A stretch of 64,000 bases of DNA from CALBPI01 sp039027435 (GCA_039027435.1 JBCCKF010000004.1:62001-126000), one strand, 5' to 3'. Positions 51,778-60,603 are shown, counted from the stretch's first letter. The notes: generated by a model not told the origin, from the letters alone. Program-made: numbers and translations.

Positions 51778-53241
51778 GTGTACGCAGGAGAACAATTCGA
51801 CCGGGAATGGCAACAGATGGTATTCCCGGGTGACTACACCAACCCGACGCCTGACCCCGAGGGCTACAACCTCGTCGTCATCGGAGGCGGTCCAGCCGGA
51901 CTGATTGTGTCAATCGCGGCCGCGGGCCTGGGTGCCAAAGTAGCACTCATCGAGAAACACGCGATGGGCGGGGATTGCCTGAACGTCGGATGTGTACCTT
52001 CCAAAGCGCTGATCGAAATGGCCTCACGCAAGCACCACGGCGAAGACATCAGTTTCGACCAAGCCATGAGCTGGGTCCGCGAGGTCCGTTCAGGCATCGC
52101 CCACCATGACTCTGTTGAGCGCTACACAGAAAACGGCGTCGATGTGTTTCTTGGTGCCGCGAGTTTCGTTGACGAGAGAACCGTCGCGGTCGGTGACACT
52201 CACCTTACCGGCGCCAAGTTCGTCATCACGACTGGAGCTCGAGCCGCCTTACCACCGATTCCCGGACTGGCGGATGCCGAACCACTAACCAATGAGAGCG
52301 TCTTCAATCTCAAGCAACAGCCAGCAAGGTTGGGCGTGATCGGCGCTGGCCCGATCGGCAGTGAGCTCGCACAATCGTTTGCCCGACTGGGCACGGAAGT
52401 GCACGTATTCGAGATGGCAGATCGCCCGGTGCAGAACGAAATTCCGCGTGCTGGAGAGATTCTTGCTGAACAGCTGCGCAAAGACGGTGTCCATTTGCAC
52501 CTGGCGACCGGTGCCAAAGGCATCCACAAGCGCGGCGACATTCGAGTCATCGAGACCGAGGGCGGCGAGTTTGAGGTCGACGAGGTGCTGGTTGCACTCG
52601 GTCGACAACCCAACGTCGATGCGCTGAATCTGGAGGCTGCCGGTGTGCGCTACGATATTCGCAAAGGCATTGAAGTTGACGATCATCTGCGTACGAGCAA
52701 TTCAAGGATTTTTGCAGCAGGTGATGTTTGCTCCAAATACCAATTCACCAACAATGCTGATCATCAGGCTCGCATCATCATTCGCAACACCCTGTTTTTC
52801 GGCAAAGGCAAAGCGGCACCGGAACGGATTGGTCGCTGTACCTACACACATCCCGAGATTGCGCATGTCGGCGCCGAGGAAGCAGAACTCGATCAGCAAG
52901 GCATTGCCTACGATGTGTACGAAGTCGAGTGGGATGCGATGGATCGTGCGCGCACCGAGGGTGACCTGGATGGATTCGTGCGAGTACTCACGGAAAAAGG
53001 CAAGGACAAAATCCTGTCTGCAACCATCGTCGGGGCTGACGCTGGTGAACAAATCGCCACGCTTTCTGTTTTGCTGGCGAACGGCGAAGGACTCGGCAAG
53101 CTCGACCCGGCAGTTCTCGCCTACCCTACTCGATCCGAGTATTTGCGCAGACTGGCGGATGCCTACAACCGGACCCGTCTGACCCCGTTTGTCGCCGGTG
53201 TGTTCCGAAAACTACTCGCATGGCAGCGCCGCCGACAATGA
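51778..53241 (+). CDS. MerA/lipoamide dehydrogenase-like flavoprotein disulfide reductase
   Basis: A 487-residue pyridine nucleotide-disulfide reductase from a GTG start with AGGAG 9 bases upstream. FAD binding is LVVIGGGPAGLIVSIAA near residues 32-48. The redox-active pair is GGDCLNVGCVPSKAL near 63-77. The NAD(P) domain has LGVIGAGPIGSELAQSFARLG, and the C-terminal dimer domain begins YTHPEIAHVG. The lipoamide-type catalytic His is replaced by Tyr in AYPTRSEYLRRLA, as in mercuric reductases and uncharacterised relatives, but the extra C-terminal Cys pair of MerA is absent. It therefore probably reduces another small oxidant. It overlaps the TIGR04283-like gene by 4 bases. Confidence 0.88.
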   Translation: MYAGEQFDREWQQMVFPGDYTNPTPDPEGYNLVVIGGGPAGLIVSIAAAGLGAKVALIEKHAMGGDCLNVGCVPSKALIEMASRKHHGEDISFDQAMSWVREVRSGIAHHDSVERYTENGVDVFLGAASFVDERTVAVGDTHLTGAKFVITTGARAALPPIPGLADAEPLTNESVFNLKQQPARLGVIGAGPIGSELAQSFARLGTEVHVFEMADRPVQNEIPRAGEILAEQLRKDGVHLHLATGAKGIHKRGDIRVIETEGGEFEVDEVLVALGRQPNVDALNLEAAGVRYDIRKGIEVDDHLRTSNSRIFAAGDVCSKYQFTNNADHQARIIIRNTLFFGKGKAAPERIGRCTYTHPEIAHVGAEEAELDQQGIAYDVYEVEWDAMDRARTEGDLDGFVRVLTEKGKDKILSATIVGADAGEQIATLSVLLANGEGLGKLDPAVLAYPTRSEYLRRLADAYNRTRLTPFVAGVFRKLLAWQRRRQ

Positions 53242-53930
53242 CTGCAAGGCCGCAGCTTGCGGTCATCATACCGGTTTACCGGGACACGGCGGCGTTGGTA
53301 CGACTGCTCGGCTTACTGAAGACCCATAAGGGTGTCGACCAGATCATTGTGAGTGCTGCCACGGTGTCGCCCAAGGATCTCGGTTCGCTGCAGAGGCGCT
53401 TCCCGAGCGTGGAATTTGTAGCGGGCTCAGCAGGTCGTGGTGTACAACTCAATCGAGGTCGTGCAGCAACGGAGGCGACGTTGCTGTGGTTCCTGCATGC
53501 CGATGCCTCTCCCCCGGATGACGGCGCGCATCACATCCGAGCTGCGGCCGAAATGCACGCCGCGGGAGGCTACTTCCAGTTTCAGTTCGACGGCGTGGAC
53601 AGCAAAGGCGCAAGCCGATTGGCCAGGCTGATCAATTGGCGTGCTCGGCGCGGTGTTCCCTACGGTGATCAGGGGCTATGGTTCACTGCCCACGCATTTG
53701 ACGCTGCAGGGGGCTTCGAAGAACAACCCTTGTTCGAAGAAGTTCGACTGGTTAAATCCGTGCGACGGCTCGGAGAATTCGTCGAACTGCCAGAAGCAAT
53801 CGGAGTGAACCCGAGGCGCTGGCGATCGACCGGCTGGACCCGCAGAACGCTCCTCAACAGGGCATTGGCCCTCGGACACGCCGCCGGAATCTCACCCGAG
53901 CGTCTGGCGCGCTGGTACGCGCGCTTCTGA
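53238..53930 (+). CDS. TIGR04283-like glycosyltransferase (arsenosugar-cluster type)
   Basis: A 230-residue family 2 glycosyltransferase from ATG 53238, which overlaps the flavoprotein stop (ATGA); ATG 53220 is an alternative. It shows LAVIIPVYRDTAALVRLLGLL, GRGVQLNRGRAAT, LLWFLHADASPP with the DXD-like pair, YGDQGLWF and EEQPLFEEVRLVKSVRRLG. These are the signatures of TIGR04283. The family is a regular partner of TIGR04282. The arsenosugar genes arsM and arsS are not in the window, so the product is unknown. It ends 3 bases from the oppositely directed TonB/AgmX-like gene. Confidence 0.87.
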   Translation: MTARPQLAVIIPVYRDTAALVRLLGLLKTHKGVDQIIVSAATVSPKDLGSLQRRFPSVEFVAGSAGRGVQLNRGRAATEATLLWFLHADASPPDDGAHHIRAAAEMHAAGGYFQFQFDGVDSKGASRLARLINWRARRGVPYGDQGLWFTAHAFDAAGGFEEQPLFEEVRLVKSVRRLGEFVELPEAIGVNPRRWRSTGWTRRTLLNRALALGHAAGISPERLARWYARF

Positions 53931-53933
53931 CGC

Positions 53934-54935
53934 TTACGCCGGGAAGAAGTCGATGGGTTTGGTTGTCGTGATGGCTTCGACGTCGCGCGCTTCGAACCGG
54001 AACAGTTTTACGCGCTGCACAAGCTTGCGCTCAAGGTCCGGATCATTCAGTTCACTGGATTCGATTTCGCAAGCGGTGACGACACCATCGGGTGAAATCG
54101 TCAGTCGCAACACCAGTTTGCCTTCAAGCGTTGGATCCTGGCGCAGTGCACGGTTGTACAACGCGTAGATGGCACCCTTATTCCGATCAAACACCATCTC
54201 GATTTCTTCGCGTGACCGCGAGCCGCGGTTGCTTGCCCCGGCGCGCTGAACATCGGCTTCGGTACTGCCGCCGTTGCCGATGGCAGCGACAGGCGTCTCT
54301 ACCTTCGTCGTGTTGCGACCGGACAATCCAGTGCCACCCGTGTTGCGTGAGAGTGCCGCCGTGTTGATGCCACCACTGGCTGCCCCCACATTGGATGTAA
54401 TCAATGAACGCTCGTTGCGCTCCGCGGCACCTACCGCTCCTGTCAGCTCCTGACTGCCTGCAACCTGATCGACAACGCTGTTGTCGCGCAATGCAGCAAG
54501 GTCATCTGAAAACGGCAGCAAACCGGCGACTGATGCTCGCTCGCGAGCGGCGGGCGTGAGGTCCGGTTCTGGCTCAGCGACAGGCTCAGGCTCCACCACA
54601 GGTTCCGGTGTTTCCTGTACCACGGGTTCAGGTTCGGCCTCCTCGATCGGTTCGGGCTCCGGTTGCTCCTCTTCCACACGCGGTGGTGGCGGGGGTGGCA
54701 ACTCTCGCTCCTCGAGAATCAGCTGGGCGAAGCGTTGCTCGATCTCAACAACCTCACTGGGATCAGGCTGAGGTGTTGGCAGGAACGGCCAGACGACGCT
54801 GAGGACTAGCATGATGATCAGCGTCGTCGTTAGAATCTTGCGGAACTTCTGTTCCTGCTCGTCCGAAATAATGGACCAAGGCAGTTGATACTCGCGGTAG
54901 TACGCCTGGTAGGCGGTCATTGAAGCGCTTGCCAT
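53934..54935 (-). CDS. TonB-like energy transducer with AgmX/PglI-type C-terminal domain
   Basis: A 333-residue protein, cytoplasmic at the N-terminus, with one transmembrane segment near residues 33-51 (ILTTTLIIMLVLSVVWPFL). A Pro-Glu-rich spacer of about 60 residues follows (EEEQPEPEPIEEAEPEPVV), then a low-complexity Gly/Asn region. The C-terminal 95-residue domain has VFDRNKGAIYALYNRALRQDP and GKLVLRLTISPDGVVTACEIESSELND, the pattern of AgmX/PglI or TonB C-terminal domains. It would couple the ExbB/ExbD proton channel to an envelope partner. A GGAGG site is 7 bases before the ATG. It is the last gene of the leftward operon. Confidence 0.85.
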   Translation of the reverse strand: MASASMTAYQAYYREYQLPWSIISDEQEQKFRKILTTTLIIMLVLSVVWPFLPTPQPDPSEVVEIEQRFAQLILEERELPPPPPPRVEEEQPEPEPIEEAEPEPVVQETPEPVVEPEPVAEPEPDLTPAARERASVAGLLPFSDDLAALRDNSVVDQVAGSQELTGAVGAAERNERSLITSNVGAASGGINTAALSRNTGGTGLSGRNTTKVETPVAAIGNGGSTEADVQRAGASNRGSRSREEIEMVFDRNKGAIYALYNRALRQDPTLEGKLVLRLTISPDGVVTACEIESSELNDPDLERKLVQRVKLFRFEARDVEAITTTKPIDFFPA

Positions 54936-54938
54936 GAC

Positions 54939-55472
54939 TTAGCCTCCCAAACCATTCGCGACGCTCGCGAGTTGCTCAGGACTCTTTTGCAGTACCGCTA
55001 GCGAAATCTTGCCAAAATCCGCGTCGGTGCAGGTCGCCATAATTTTCTTGATCAGACGATAAGACGTGGTCTTGTCTCCCATGATGGTCACTTCGCGTTG
55101 GGCGATATCCTGCCGCGCGGCCTCCCGCAATATGCGGTCGTTCTGCGCGACCAGCGCCTGCTTAAGACCTGGGATGACATTGCCCTCTGCCGAAAGCACT
55201 TCGGCAACACCCGCGACCCGTTCGCCCTGCACCAGGATGTCGCTCGCGGTAACCACAACAACTACCGTTTCGCGCGCCTTCTGCTCAGCGATGGATTCCG
55301 GAAGTTGAAGATCCTTGGCGTTGGGCAACGACTCAACGTCCGACGAGTTCACCAAGAGGAAGAACACGAGAATCGTGAAGATGTCCATCAACGAGACAAG
55401 ATTTAGTGCGGTGGATTTGGCCGTGCGCTGGTGGCGCCGATCCATCCGCATTGCGCGAGCTGAGTGACTCAT
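54939..55472 (-). CDS. ExbD/TolR family protein with intact proton-site Asp
   Basis: A 177-residue ExbD/TolR protein. The single transmembrane segment is LNLVSLMDIFTILVFFLLVN near residues 24-43, with the conserved proton-carrying Asp at position 30. The periplasmic domain (VVVVTASDILVQGERVAGV, REVTIMGDKTTSYRLIKKIMATC) resembles the TolR/ExbD fold. It is the second of two consecutive ExbD genes. With the ExbB/TolQ-like protein it should form a proton channel driving the TonB-like protein encoded 3 bases downstream. Confidence 0.88.
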   Translation of the reverse strand: MSHSARAMRMDRRHQRTAKSTALNLVSLMDIFTILVFFLLVNSSDVESLPNAKDLQLPESIAEQKARETVVVVVTASDILVQGERVAGVAEVLSAEGNVIPGLKQALVAQNDRILREAARQDIAQREVTIMGDKTTSYRLIKKIMATCTDADFGKISLAVLQKSPEQLASVANGLGG

Positions 55473-55475
55473 AAC

Positions 55476-55985
55476 TTAGACGCCTCCCGTCTGGGTGGCA
55501 TCACCCATGGAGATATCCGGGAACAGCTCGTAACGCTTCAACTGACCGTCGTCTTGTAACTCGACGAAGACGCGTAGCGTATCCATCACCTGAATGATGG
55601 TGTCGTATTCGATCTCCGCCTCGAGCAACAAGGTGCAGTCGAGCTTATCCGGGTTGAGCTGTTTGACTTCGCGAAGCTTGTTGGAAAGTTGATCGAGGTC
55701 ATACTCACCGTCGACCTTCGCGATGCTTGAAATCAGGCCGCCGTTGCGATCCCCAACATCGATGCGCGCTTCACGCACCGTAATCTCCAACTGCATTGTC
55801 TCGATCGGCGTTTCCGCGGGCTCAGAGGATGCACCCGGAACGTTCAACTCGAGAATGGCGCGTTGCGAGAACACCGCCGTAATGAGCAGGAAGGGCACCA
55901 GAATCACCATAAGATTCATAAATGCCGTGATGTTGAGCTCGGTCGCCTCCACCTGGCGACGCGCGCTGCGGCGGCGGTTGATCAC
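55476..55985 (-). CDS. ExbD/TolR family protein with Asp-to-Asn change at the proton site
   Basis: A 169-residue ExbD/TolR protein from a GTG that overlaps the upstream ExbB stop (GTGA). The transmembrane segment LNITAFMNLMVILVPFLLIT aligns with the ExbD consensus INVTPFIDVMLVLLIIFM, but the universally important Asp is Asn24 here. The periplasmic domain is present (LDCTLLLEAEIEYDTIIQVMDTL). This subunit may therefore be structural or regulatory, with the neighbouring ExbD supplying the proton-carrying residue. Family assignment is firm. The effect of the change is inferred from work on ExbD and TolR. Confidence 0.86.
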   Translation of the reverse strand: MINRRRSARRQVEATELNITAFMNLMVILVPFLLITAVFSQRAILELNVPGASSEPAETPIETMQLEITVREARIDVGDRNGGLISSIAKVDGEYDLDQLSNKLREVKQLNPDKLDCTLLLEAEIEYDTIIQVMDTLRVFVELQDDGQLKRYELFPDISMGDATQTGGV

Positions 55986-56632
55986 GCGAGTGCTCCTTCC
56001 TTCGCAGCGCCTTCACGCTCCGTGACCGCGTTCAGAAATTTCACAGAAGCCATTTCCAGGCTGTCTACGATCTGGTTGGTCTTGGTTTGGATGATCGTGT
56101 GGATCAACAACAGCGGAATTGCAGCCATCAGGCCAAATGCCGTTGTGTTCATCGCGATGGAGATACTTCCCGAGAGCATGTCGGCCTTTTCAGCCGGGTT
56201 CGCATTGGCAACCGCGGTGAACGCCTGGATCAAGCCGATAATCGTGCCAAGCAGACCCATCAGGGTTGCGATGTTGGCGAACGTCGCGAGGTAGTGTGTG
56301 CGTTTTTCAAGACGCGGCAGCACTTCCATCATGCTCTCTTCCATCGCCTTTTCGATATCGTCACGACGGCGTGCCGATGCCACGCGGTACAAGCCATAGG
56401 TCATGACTTTGCCAATCGCAGACTTGGATTTGCTCGTAAGACCAACCGCTTGCTGGAAGTTGCCCGCCTTCAGGTACGGCACCACCTTCTTCCACATGGC
56501 ACGGTTACTGGCACCGGCCATCGAGAGATAGACCCAGCGCTCGATCGCAATAGCGACACCGAGGCCGAAGATGAACAGAATCGGGTACATGAACGCCCCG
56601 CCCTGCTTAAAAAACAAAATTACTGTAGACAC
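55982..56632 (-). CDS. ExbB/TolQ/MotA family proton channel
   Basis: A 216-residue membrane protein from a GTG start with AGGAA 7 bases upstream. It has three transmembrane segments: near residues 13-33 (AFMYPILFIFGLGVAIAIERW), 115-135 (ANIATLMGLLGTIIGLIQAF) and 160-180 (MNTTAFGLMAAIPLLLIHTI). The GLLGT and TAFGLMAAIP motifs with their Thr residues are hallmark TolQ/ExbB channel positions. It is short, like ExbB, without an extra N-terminal domain. It precedes two ExbD genes and the TonB-like gene, the usual order for such motors. Confidence 0.92.
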   Translation of the reverse strand: MSTVILFFKQGGAFMYPILFIFGLGVAIAIERWVYLSMAGASNRAMWKKVVPYLKAGNFQQAVGLTSKSKSAIGKVMTYGLYRVASARRRDDIEKAMEESMMEVLPRLEKRTHYLATFANIATLMGLLGTIIGLIQAFTAVANANPAEKADMLSGSISIAMNTTAFGLMAAIPLLLIHTIIQTKTNQIVDSLEMASVKFLNAVTEREGAAKEGALA

Positions 56633-56671
56633 TGTCGTTTCCTCTGGTTGGTGGTGTGGAGCAGGCGATTC

Positions 56672-57100
56672 CTATTCGCTCGCCTCCTCCGAATACAAAT
56701 CTTCGTAGTACGCAATCTGTCTGCGGAAGACTTCGCGATCCGCAGGCGCCAAAACTTCATCCAGCAATGTGTTGACCGGTCGACCCACAAGGTCGCCAAG
56801 GTCGGAACTCTTCCACGGCACGATATAAAGCACCTGCGGCAACTCCTGGTTGCCTGTGATTTGCGACGTCCTTAGCTCGATCGAATCGATCGCTCGATTC
56901 GGAGTCGTCGCACTGGTTGCTGCACGCGGTAGCACTTCGTCTTCCGAGACCTCGGCGCTGGTATCGACCTTCGGCTCAATGGTCTCCGTGATCGCGTCCG
57001 CGCTCGTATCGACCATCGGCTCGAGATCATCGATCTCCTGTGCGTTGAGCGTGGCGCACAACATCAGTGTTGCTGCTAGCGTCCATTGTCTGCTCATCAT
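56672..57100 (-). CDS. Small exported acidic protein, function unknown
   Basis: A 142-residue protein from ATG 57100 (ATG 57097 also possible), with AGGGAG 5 bases upstream; the frame to 57178 lacks coding features. Residues 1-20 are a signal peptide ending LNA. The mature part is acidic and contains two similar units, EPMVDTSADAITET and EPKVDTSAEVSEDE. A compact region follows (ELPQVLYIVPWKSSDLGDLVGRPVNTLLDEVLAPADREVFRRQI). I do not recognise a family. The position between the TPR lipoprotein and the ExbB gene suggests a periplasmic accessory of the motor. Confidence 0.7.
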   Translation of the reverse strand: MMSRQWTLAATLMLCATLNAQEIDDLEPMVDTSADAITETIEPKVDTSAEVSEDEVLPRAATSATTPNRAIDSIELRTSQITGNQELPQVLYIVPWKSSDLGDLVGRPVNTLLDEVLAPADREVFRRQIAYYEDLYSEEASE

Positions 57101-57119
57101 CGCTGCTCCCTGCAAAACG

Positions 57120-57770
57120 CTACTGCGACACACTCGCGGCACGAGCGGTTCGCTCGATCCGGCGACTGATGTCTGCAATCCAGCGCTTCACCTGTTTGTC
57201 CTCGTCCGGCACCAATGACTGGTAGCGTTCATAGTGCTCAAGTGCCCGTGAATGCTGTGCGAGGTACAAGTCCAGCAAAATGCCGAAATTAAAGTGTGCC
57301 AAGGCGTAATCCGGATTTACTGTGACGGCCTTCAAATAAGCAGCCTCAGCATCAGCGAATCGACCCGCCTCTCTGTGCAAAATGCCAACTTCGTTCCATC
57401 CGGGGGCATATCCGTCGTGGACCGCCAACGTCGACTGCAGCATCGACAGTGCGTCATCGCTACGCTCCATTTGGCGCCAGGCAATGGCGAGCGTGGTGGC
57501 AATTGCCGGATACTCCGGTGCGCTCTGCGCGAGCGGTTCAAGGATCTGTACTGCGCCGGCGTAGTCTTCTACCGATAACAACGTCTGCGCGTTCGCATAG
57601 TCGTTCGCAATCGCTTGCGGAATCTCCACAGCTTCTGCGTTACTACTACCCGAGCGCACGTCAGGTTGCGAAGCAGGTCCGCCTGCGCACGCGGCGATAG
57701 CGCCGCACAGCACGACGGCAAACAGTCTTTGCAAAAAAGTATCAGTTAAGTAGCGCAAGGGATTCCCCAC
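57120..57770 (-). CDS. TPR lipoprotein of the motor operon
   Basis: A protein of up to 216 residues. The signal sequence ends in a lipobox GAIAAC near residue 28. Tetratricopeptide repeats follow (ANAQTLLSVEDYAGAVQILEPLAQ, AIAWRQMERSDDALSMLQSTL, GILHREAGRFADAEAAYLKAV, ALAHFNFGILLDLYLAQHSRALEHYERYQ). The frame starts with GTG at 57770 or TTG at 57758, both inside the end of the previous gene; no ATG is available before the signal peptide. It resembles PilF/TonB-associated TPR lipoproteins and is probably an outer-membrane-anchored scaffold. Confidence 0.82.
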   Translation of the reverse strand: MGNPLRYLTDTFLQRLFAVVLCGAIAACAGGPASQPDVRSGSSNAEAVEIPQAIANDYANAQTLLSVEDYAGAVQILEPLAQSAPEYPAIATTLAIAWRQMERSDDALSMLQSTLAVHDGYAPGWNEVGILHREAGRFADAEAAYLKAVTVNPDYALAHFNFGILLDLYLAQHSRALEHYERYQSLVPDEDKQVKRWIADISRRIERTARAASVSQ

Positions 57771-60603
57771 TCCGTTCTGATTTCGCGTAACGCGCGGGCA
57801 TCAGCGTCGCCAACGCGTCAAAACTCTGTTCCACCCAGACATCAAAAACGCCATCGGCGGCACGCGCGGCATTGGCTTCAAAAACCTCGATCGCCTGTTC
57901 CTCAAATGGGAATGCCTGTTCCTCGAGCAGGATGTCGTACTGCTCTAATGCATCGGCATCGAGATCAGCCGGACGCTCACTGTCCATCAGGTCCCGGCTG
58001 AACTGTTGATACATCTGACCAATGCGGAAGGTCGACGCCGTTGTCACTTCAGCGACACCGTAGTCGGCAGCCTTACCGTAGGCGGCGAGTGTTTGTTCCA
58101 TGAGCTCACGTTTGCGCTCGAGGCTGGCCTTCAGCGGTGCCGTTAGCTTGAGTGCAACGAAGGACAAACGCTTCGGTTCGGTCAACTCAAGCGTCGCGGT
58201 TGCTGCAAGATAGCGACTGCGGTCCGTGCGAGCGCCACCCGCTGCCGCGTCAACGGCGATAATCTCTTCGAGCCAGCGCATCCGCCCGCCGATGTCTGCA
58301 TCAAGCTGTGCGATATCGGCAAGTCGCATTCTGGCCTCAAGCGTTTGGTCGAAGCTCGCGGGGTATCGTGCGACGACGCGCTCCAAAGCACTTCGCTCCT
58401 CCGTGCGCATGCCAGCGGTCTGGTAGAGCTCAGCCGCTGTCCAAAGCGCCTCCTCGCGCTCAGCAACACTCATTGCTGCATCGTCCGCAATTCGCTCGAA
58501 TTCGCCAGCCGCACGCAATGAATCGCCCGTCTCCAAATAGCCTGTGGCGAGGCTTCGAGAAACATCTTCGGCAAGCGAGCTGTCGGGATAATTCTGTCGG
58601 AACGCCTCTAGTACGGGTGTCGCGCGTGCCCACTGGCCCATCGTGATCAGGGCAGCAGCTGCGTCGTATTCAGCCGTCTCGCGAACCGGTGAATTCGGCA
58701 CCGCTTGTGCTACCCGAAGGAAGTGACCGACTGCGGTTTCGAGATCACCACCATCGCGCGCGAGTTCGCCCTGTTTGTAGATGCTCGCCGCTATGCGTTC
58801 ACGAATCTCTTCCTGCCGCGTCATATCGTCGAGCGGCAAACGAGCCTGCAACTGATAATAGGCTTGCTCCGCATCCGCGAAACGAGCGAGATCAAAGTTC
58901 GAATGCGCGACCACCGTCCACGCCGCCAACGTCAACTCGGGTTTCGGCTCTACCAACATCGCAGTGACGTCATCCGCAACATCGATTGCCTGCTCGAACC
59001 TGCCTTGCGAGAAAAAGTCCTCGGCCGTTGAAGTCAGCACCGCTGCGGTTTCCGGGTGTTCCGGGAAACTGCCAGCAAAACGCAAGGCACTGCTCAAACT
59101 GCGCTCGTGCCAATTAGCGACCGCCTCGGCCGGCAGCGTCTTCTCATGCTCCCGGTAAGACAACAGAGCCGCGTATCCCGCCTCGGCTGCCTGCGGATTC
59201 GATGGGTAGTCGTAAGCAGTGCGTTCGTACTCGTCGGTTGCCTCGTTGAACGAACCACTCTCGAAAAGGATTTCAGCAAGCAGGAAGTTCGTACCCGCTG
59301 AGTCCGCCTGACCTGGAAAATAGTTCAGGTACTTCCGATACCAGCGCGCGGCGGCTGTGTAGTCTTCCTGAATTTGTTGATCTCTTTTGAGCGCTTTCTC
59401 CGCCTCATCGATATCGGCAACGATCGCTTCCGGGTTTTGCGCTCGCGAGTGGTAGAACTGCGCAAGATCGGTGAGGTTCACCTGCAGCGCGCTCACCACT
59501 TCAGGCAAAGCCGCTACATCGTTCGTCGTCCAGAACGGCGTATCCATGCCGTAGTGCTCGACGAAGGTCTCCTTCGCACCAAGCACTCGCGTCGGGAAAC
59601 CAGCGAGCTTGAAGGCCTCGATGACATCGAGTTCAAGCAGTGGCGATCTTGGATGAACGGGGTTACGTGCTACAAATGCCTGGTAGGACTTCGTTGCGTC
59701 TTCGTAACGCTCCTTTTGAACGTAGAGATCACCAAGATTCTTGTAGATCACATGGGCGTACTGACGTTCGCCTTCGGTATCAAGAAACGCATCGATACTC
59801 TCCGGTCCGTCCATGTAAGAGAAGGTGATTGACAGCACCCGGAGCGTGTCCTGAATCAACTCACGTTCGGCGCGACGCGTGTCCTCGGTAAACAGCAAAC
59901 CACCGAGTGGATCGCTATCGATCAACCTTAAGTCGAGCAGACGGAAGAAAGGCTCGAGGCTGTCGTCGTGAGCAGCAATCTTGAATTGCGACCAACCGAG
60001 TTTGTAAAGCGACTGCAAATAGAAATCACCCGGCGACTCCGCATCGGTCAGAAACCGGTAAGCATCCTCGGCATCGGCGTACCGTCGGTTGATAAACAGC
60101 ATCTCGCCGCGCCGGAACTCCGCCTCTGAGCGGTGGATCGTATCGGGATACTCCGCGACCAACCGCTCGAGTGTTGCTAGCGCCGCGTCGATCTCGCCGC
60201 TGCTCTCGTAAGCCCTCGCCAATTGGTAGAGGACTAGATCGTTGCGCTCGTAGTTTGGATAGCGTTCGAGCAGTTGCTCGTACAAGTCGACGGCACCGTC
60301 GTAGCTCGACAGCATGACGTTCTGCAGATTGTCCGAGAGCGTTTCTGCCTCGCTTGCCTCGAGCTCGAGATCTGCGAGTCGGCGCATGGCTTCCGGGCCC
60401 AAATTGGGATCATCGCCAACCAGGTCGAGAAACAGCTGATAGTTTTGTCGAGCGAGTTCACTCGCATTCTCAATCGACTGCTCGGAATCGATAACGACTT
60501 CGGTTCGCTCGAGCGCCTTGATCGTCGCATCGTCGTCTTCGACATCGCCACCACCGAATGGCCAAAGCCAACTGAAAACCAGAAGCGTCGTAAGAGAGTT
60601 CAT
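57742..60603 (-). CDS. Very large TPR protein of the motor operon
   Basis: A 953-residue protein with a short hydrophobic N-terminus (MNSLTTLLVFSWLWPFGGG) that is probably a weak signal peptide or anchor. The rest is dense helical repeats of TPR/BamD type, for example NYQLFLDLVGDDPNLGPEAMRRLADLE, YEQLLERYPNYERNDLVLYQLARAYESSGE, YPDTIHRSEAEFRRGEMLF and TEERSALERVVARYPASFDQTLEARMRLADI. YPxxxxxxEAxFRxGE-like motifs mark periplasmic scaffold proteins. Its start shares one base with the upstream stop (TAATG). The size and its pairing with a second TPR protein suggest a long scaffold for the ExbB/ExbD/TonB-like complex. Confidence 0.85.
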   Translation of the reverse strand: MNSLTTLLVFSWLWPFGGGDVEDDDATIKALERTEVVIDSEQSIENASELARQNYQLFLDLVGDDPNLGPEAMRRLADLELEASEAETLSDNLQNVMLSSYDGAVDLYEQLLERYPNYERNDLVLYQLARAYESSGEIDAALATLERLVAEYPDTIHRSEAEFRRGEMLFINRRYADAEDAYRFLTDAESPGDFYLQSLYKLGWSQFKIAAHDDSLEPFFRLLDLRLIDSDPLGGLLFTEDTRRAERELIQDTLRVLSITFSYMDGPESIDAFLDTEGERQYAHVIYKNLGDLYVQKERYEDATKSYQAFVARNPVHPRSPLLELDVIEAFKLAGFPTRVLGAKETFVEHYGMDTPFWTTNDVAALPEVVSALQVNLTDLAQFYHSRAQNPEAIVADIDEAEKALKRDQQIQEDYTAAARWYRKYLNYFPGQADSAGTNFLLAEILFESGSFNEATDEYERTAYDYPSNPQAAEAGYAALLSYREHEKTLPAEAVANWHERSLSSALRFAGSFPEHPETAAVLTSTAEDFFSQGRFEQAIDVADDVTAMLVEPKPELTLAAWTVVAHSNFDLARFADAEQAYYQLQARLPLDDMTRQEEIRERIAASIYKQGELARDGGDLETAVGHFLRVAQAVPNSPVRETAEYDAAAALITMGQWARATPVLEAFRQNYPDSSLAEDVSRSLATGYLETGDSLRAAGEFERIADDAAMSVAEREEALWTAAELYQTAGMRTEERSALERVVARYPASFDQTLEARMRLADIAQLDADIGGRMRWLEEIIAVDAAAGGARTDRSRYLAATATLELTEPKRLSFVALKLTAPLKASLERKRELMEQTLAAYGKAADYGVAEVTTASTFRIGQMYQQFSRDLMDSERPADLDADALEQYDILLEEQAFPFEEQAIEVFEANAARAADGVFDVWVEQSFDALATLMPARYAKSERSGESLALLN

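Noticed and set aside
54481..54771. Ser/Gly-rich plus-strand frame opposite the TonB-like gene.
   Set aside because: It is the antisense of the Pro-Glu-rich spacer, a typical low-complexity artefact.
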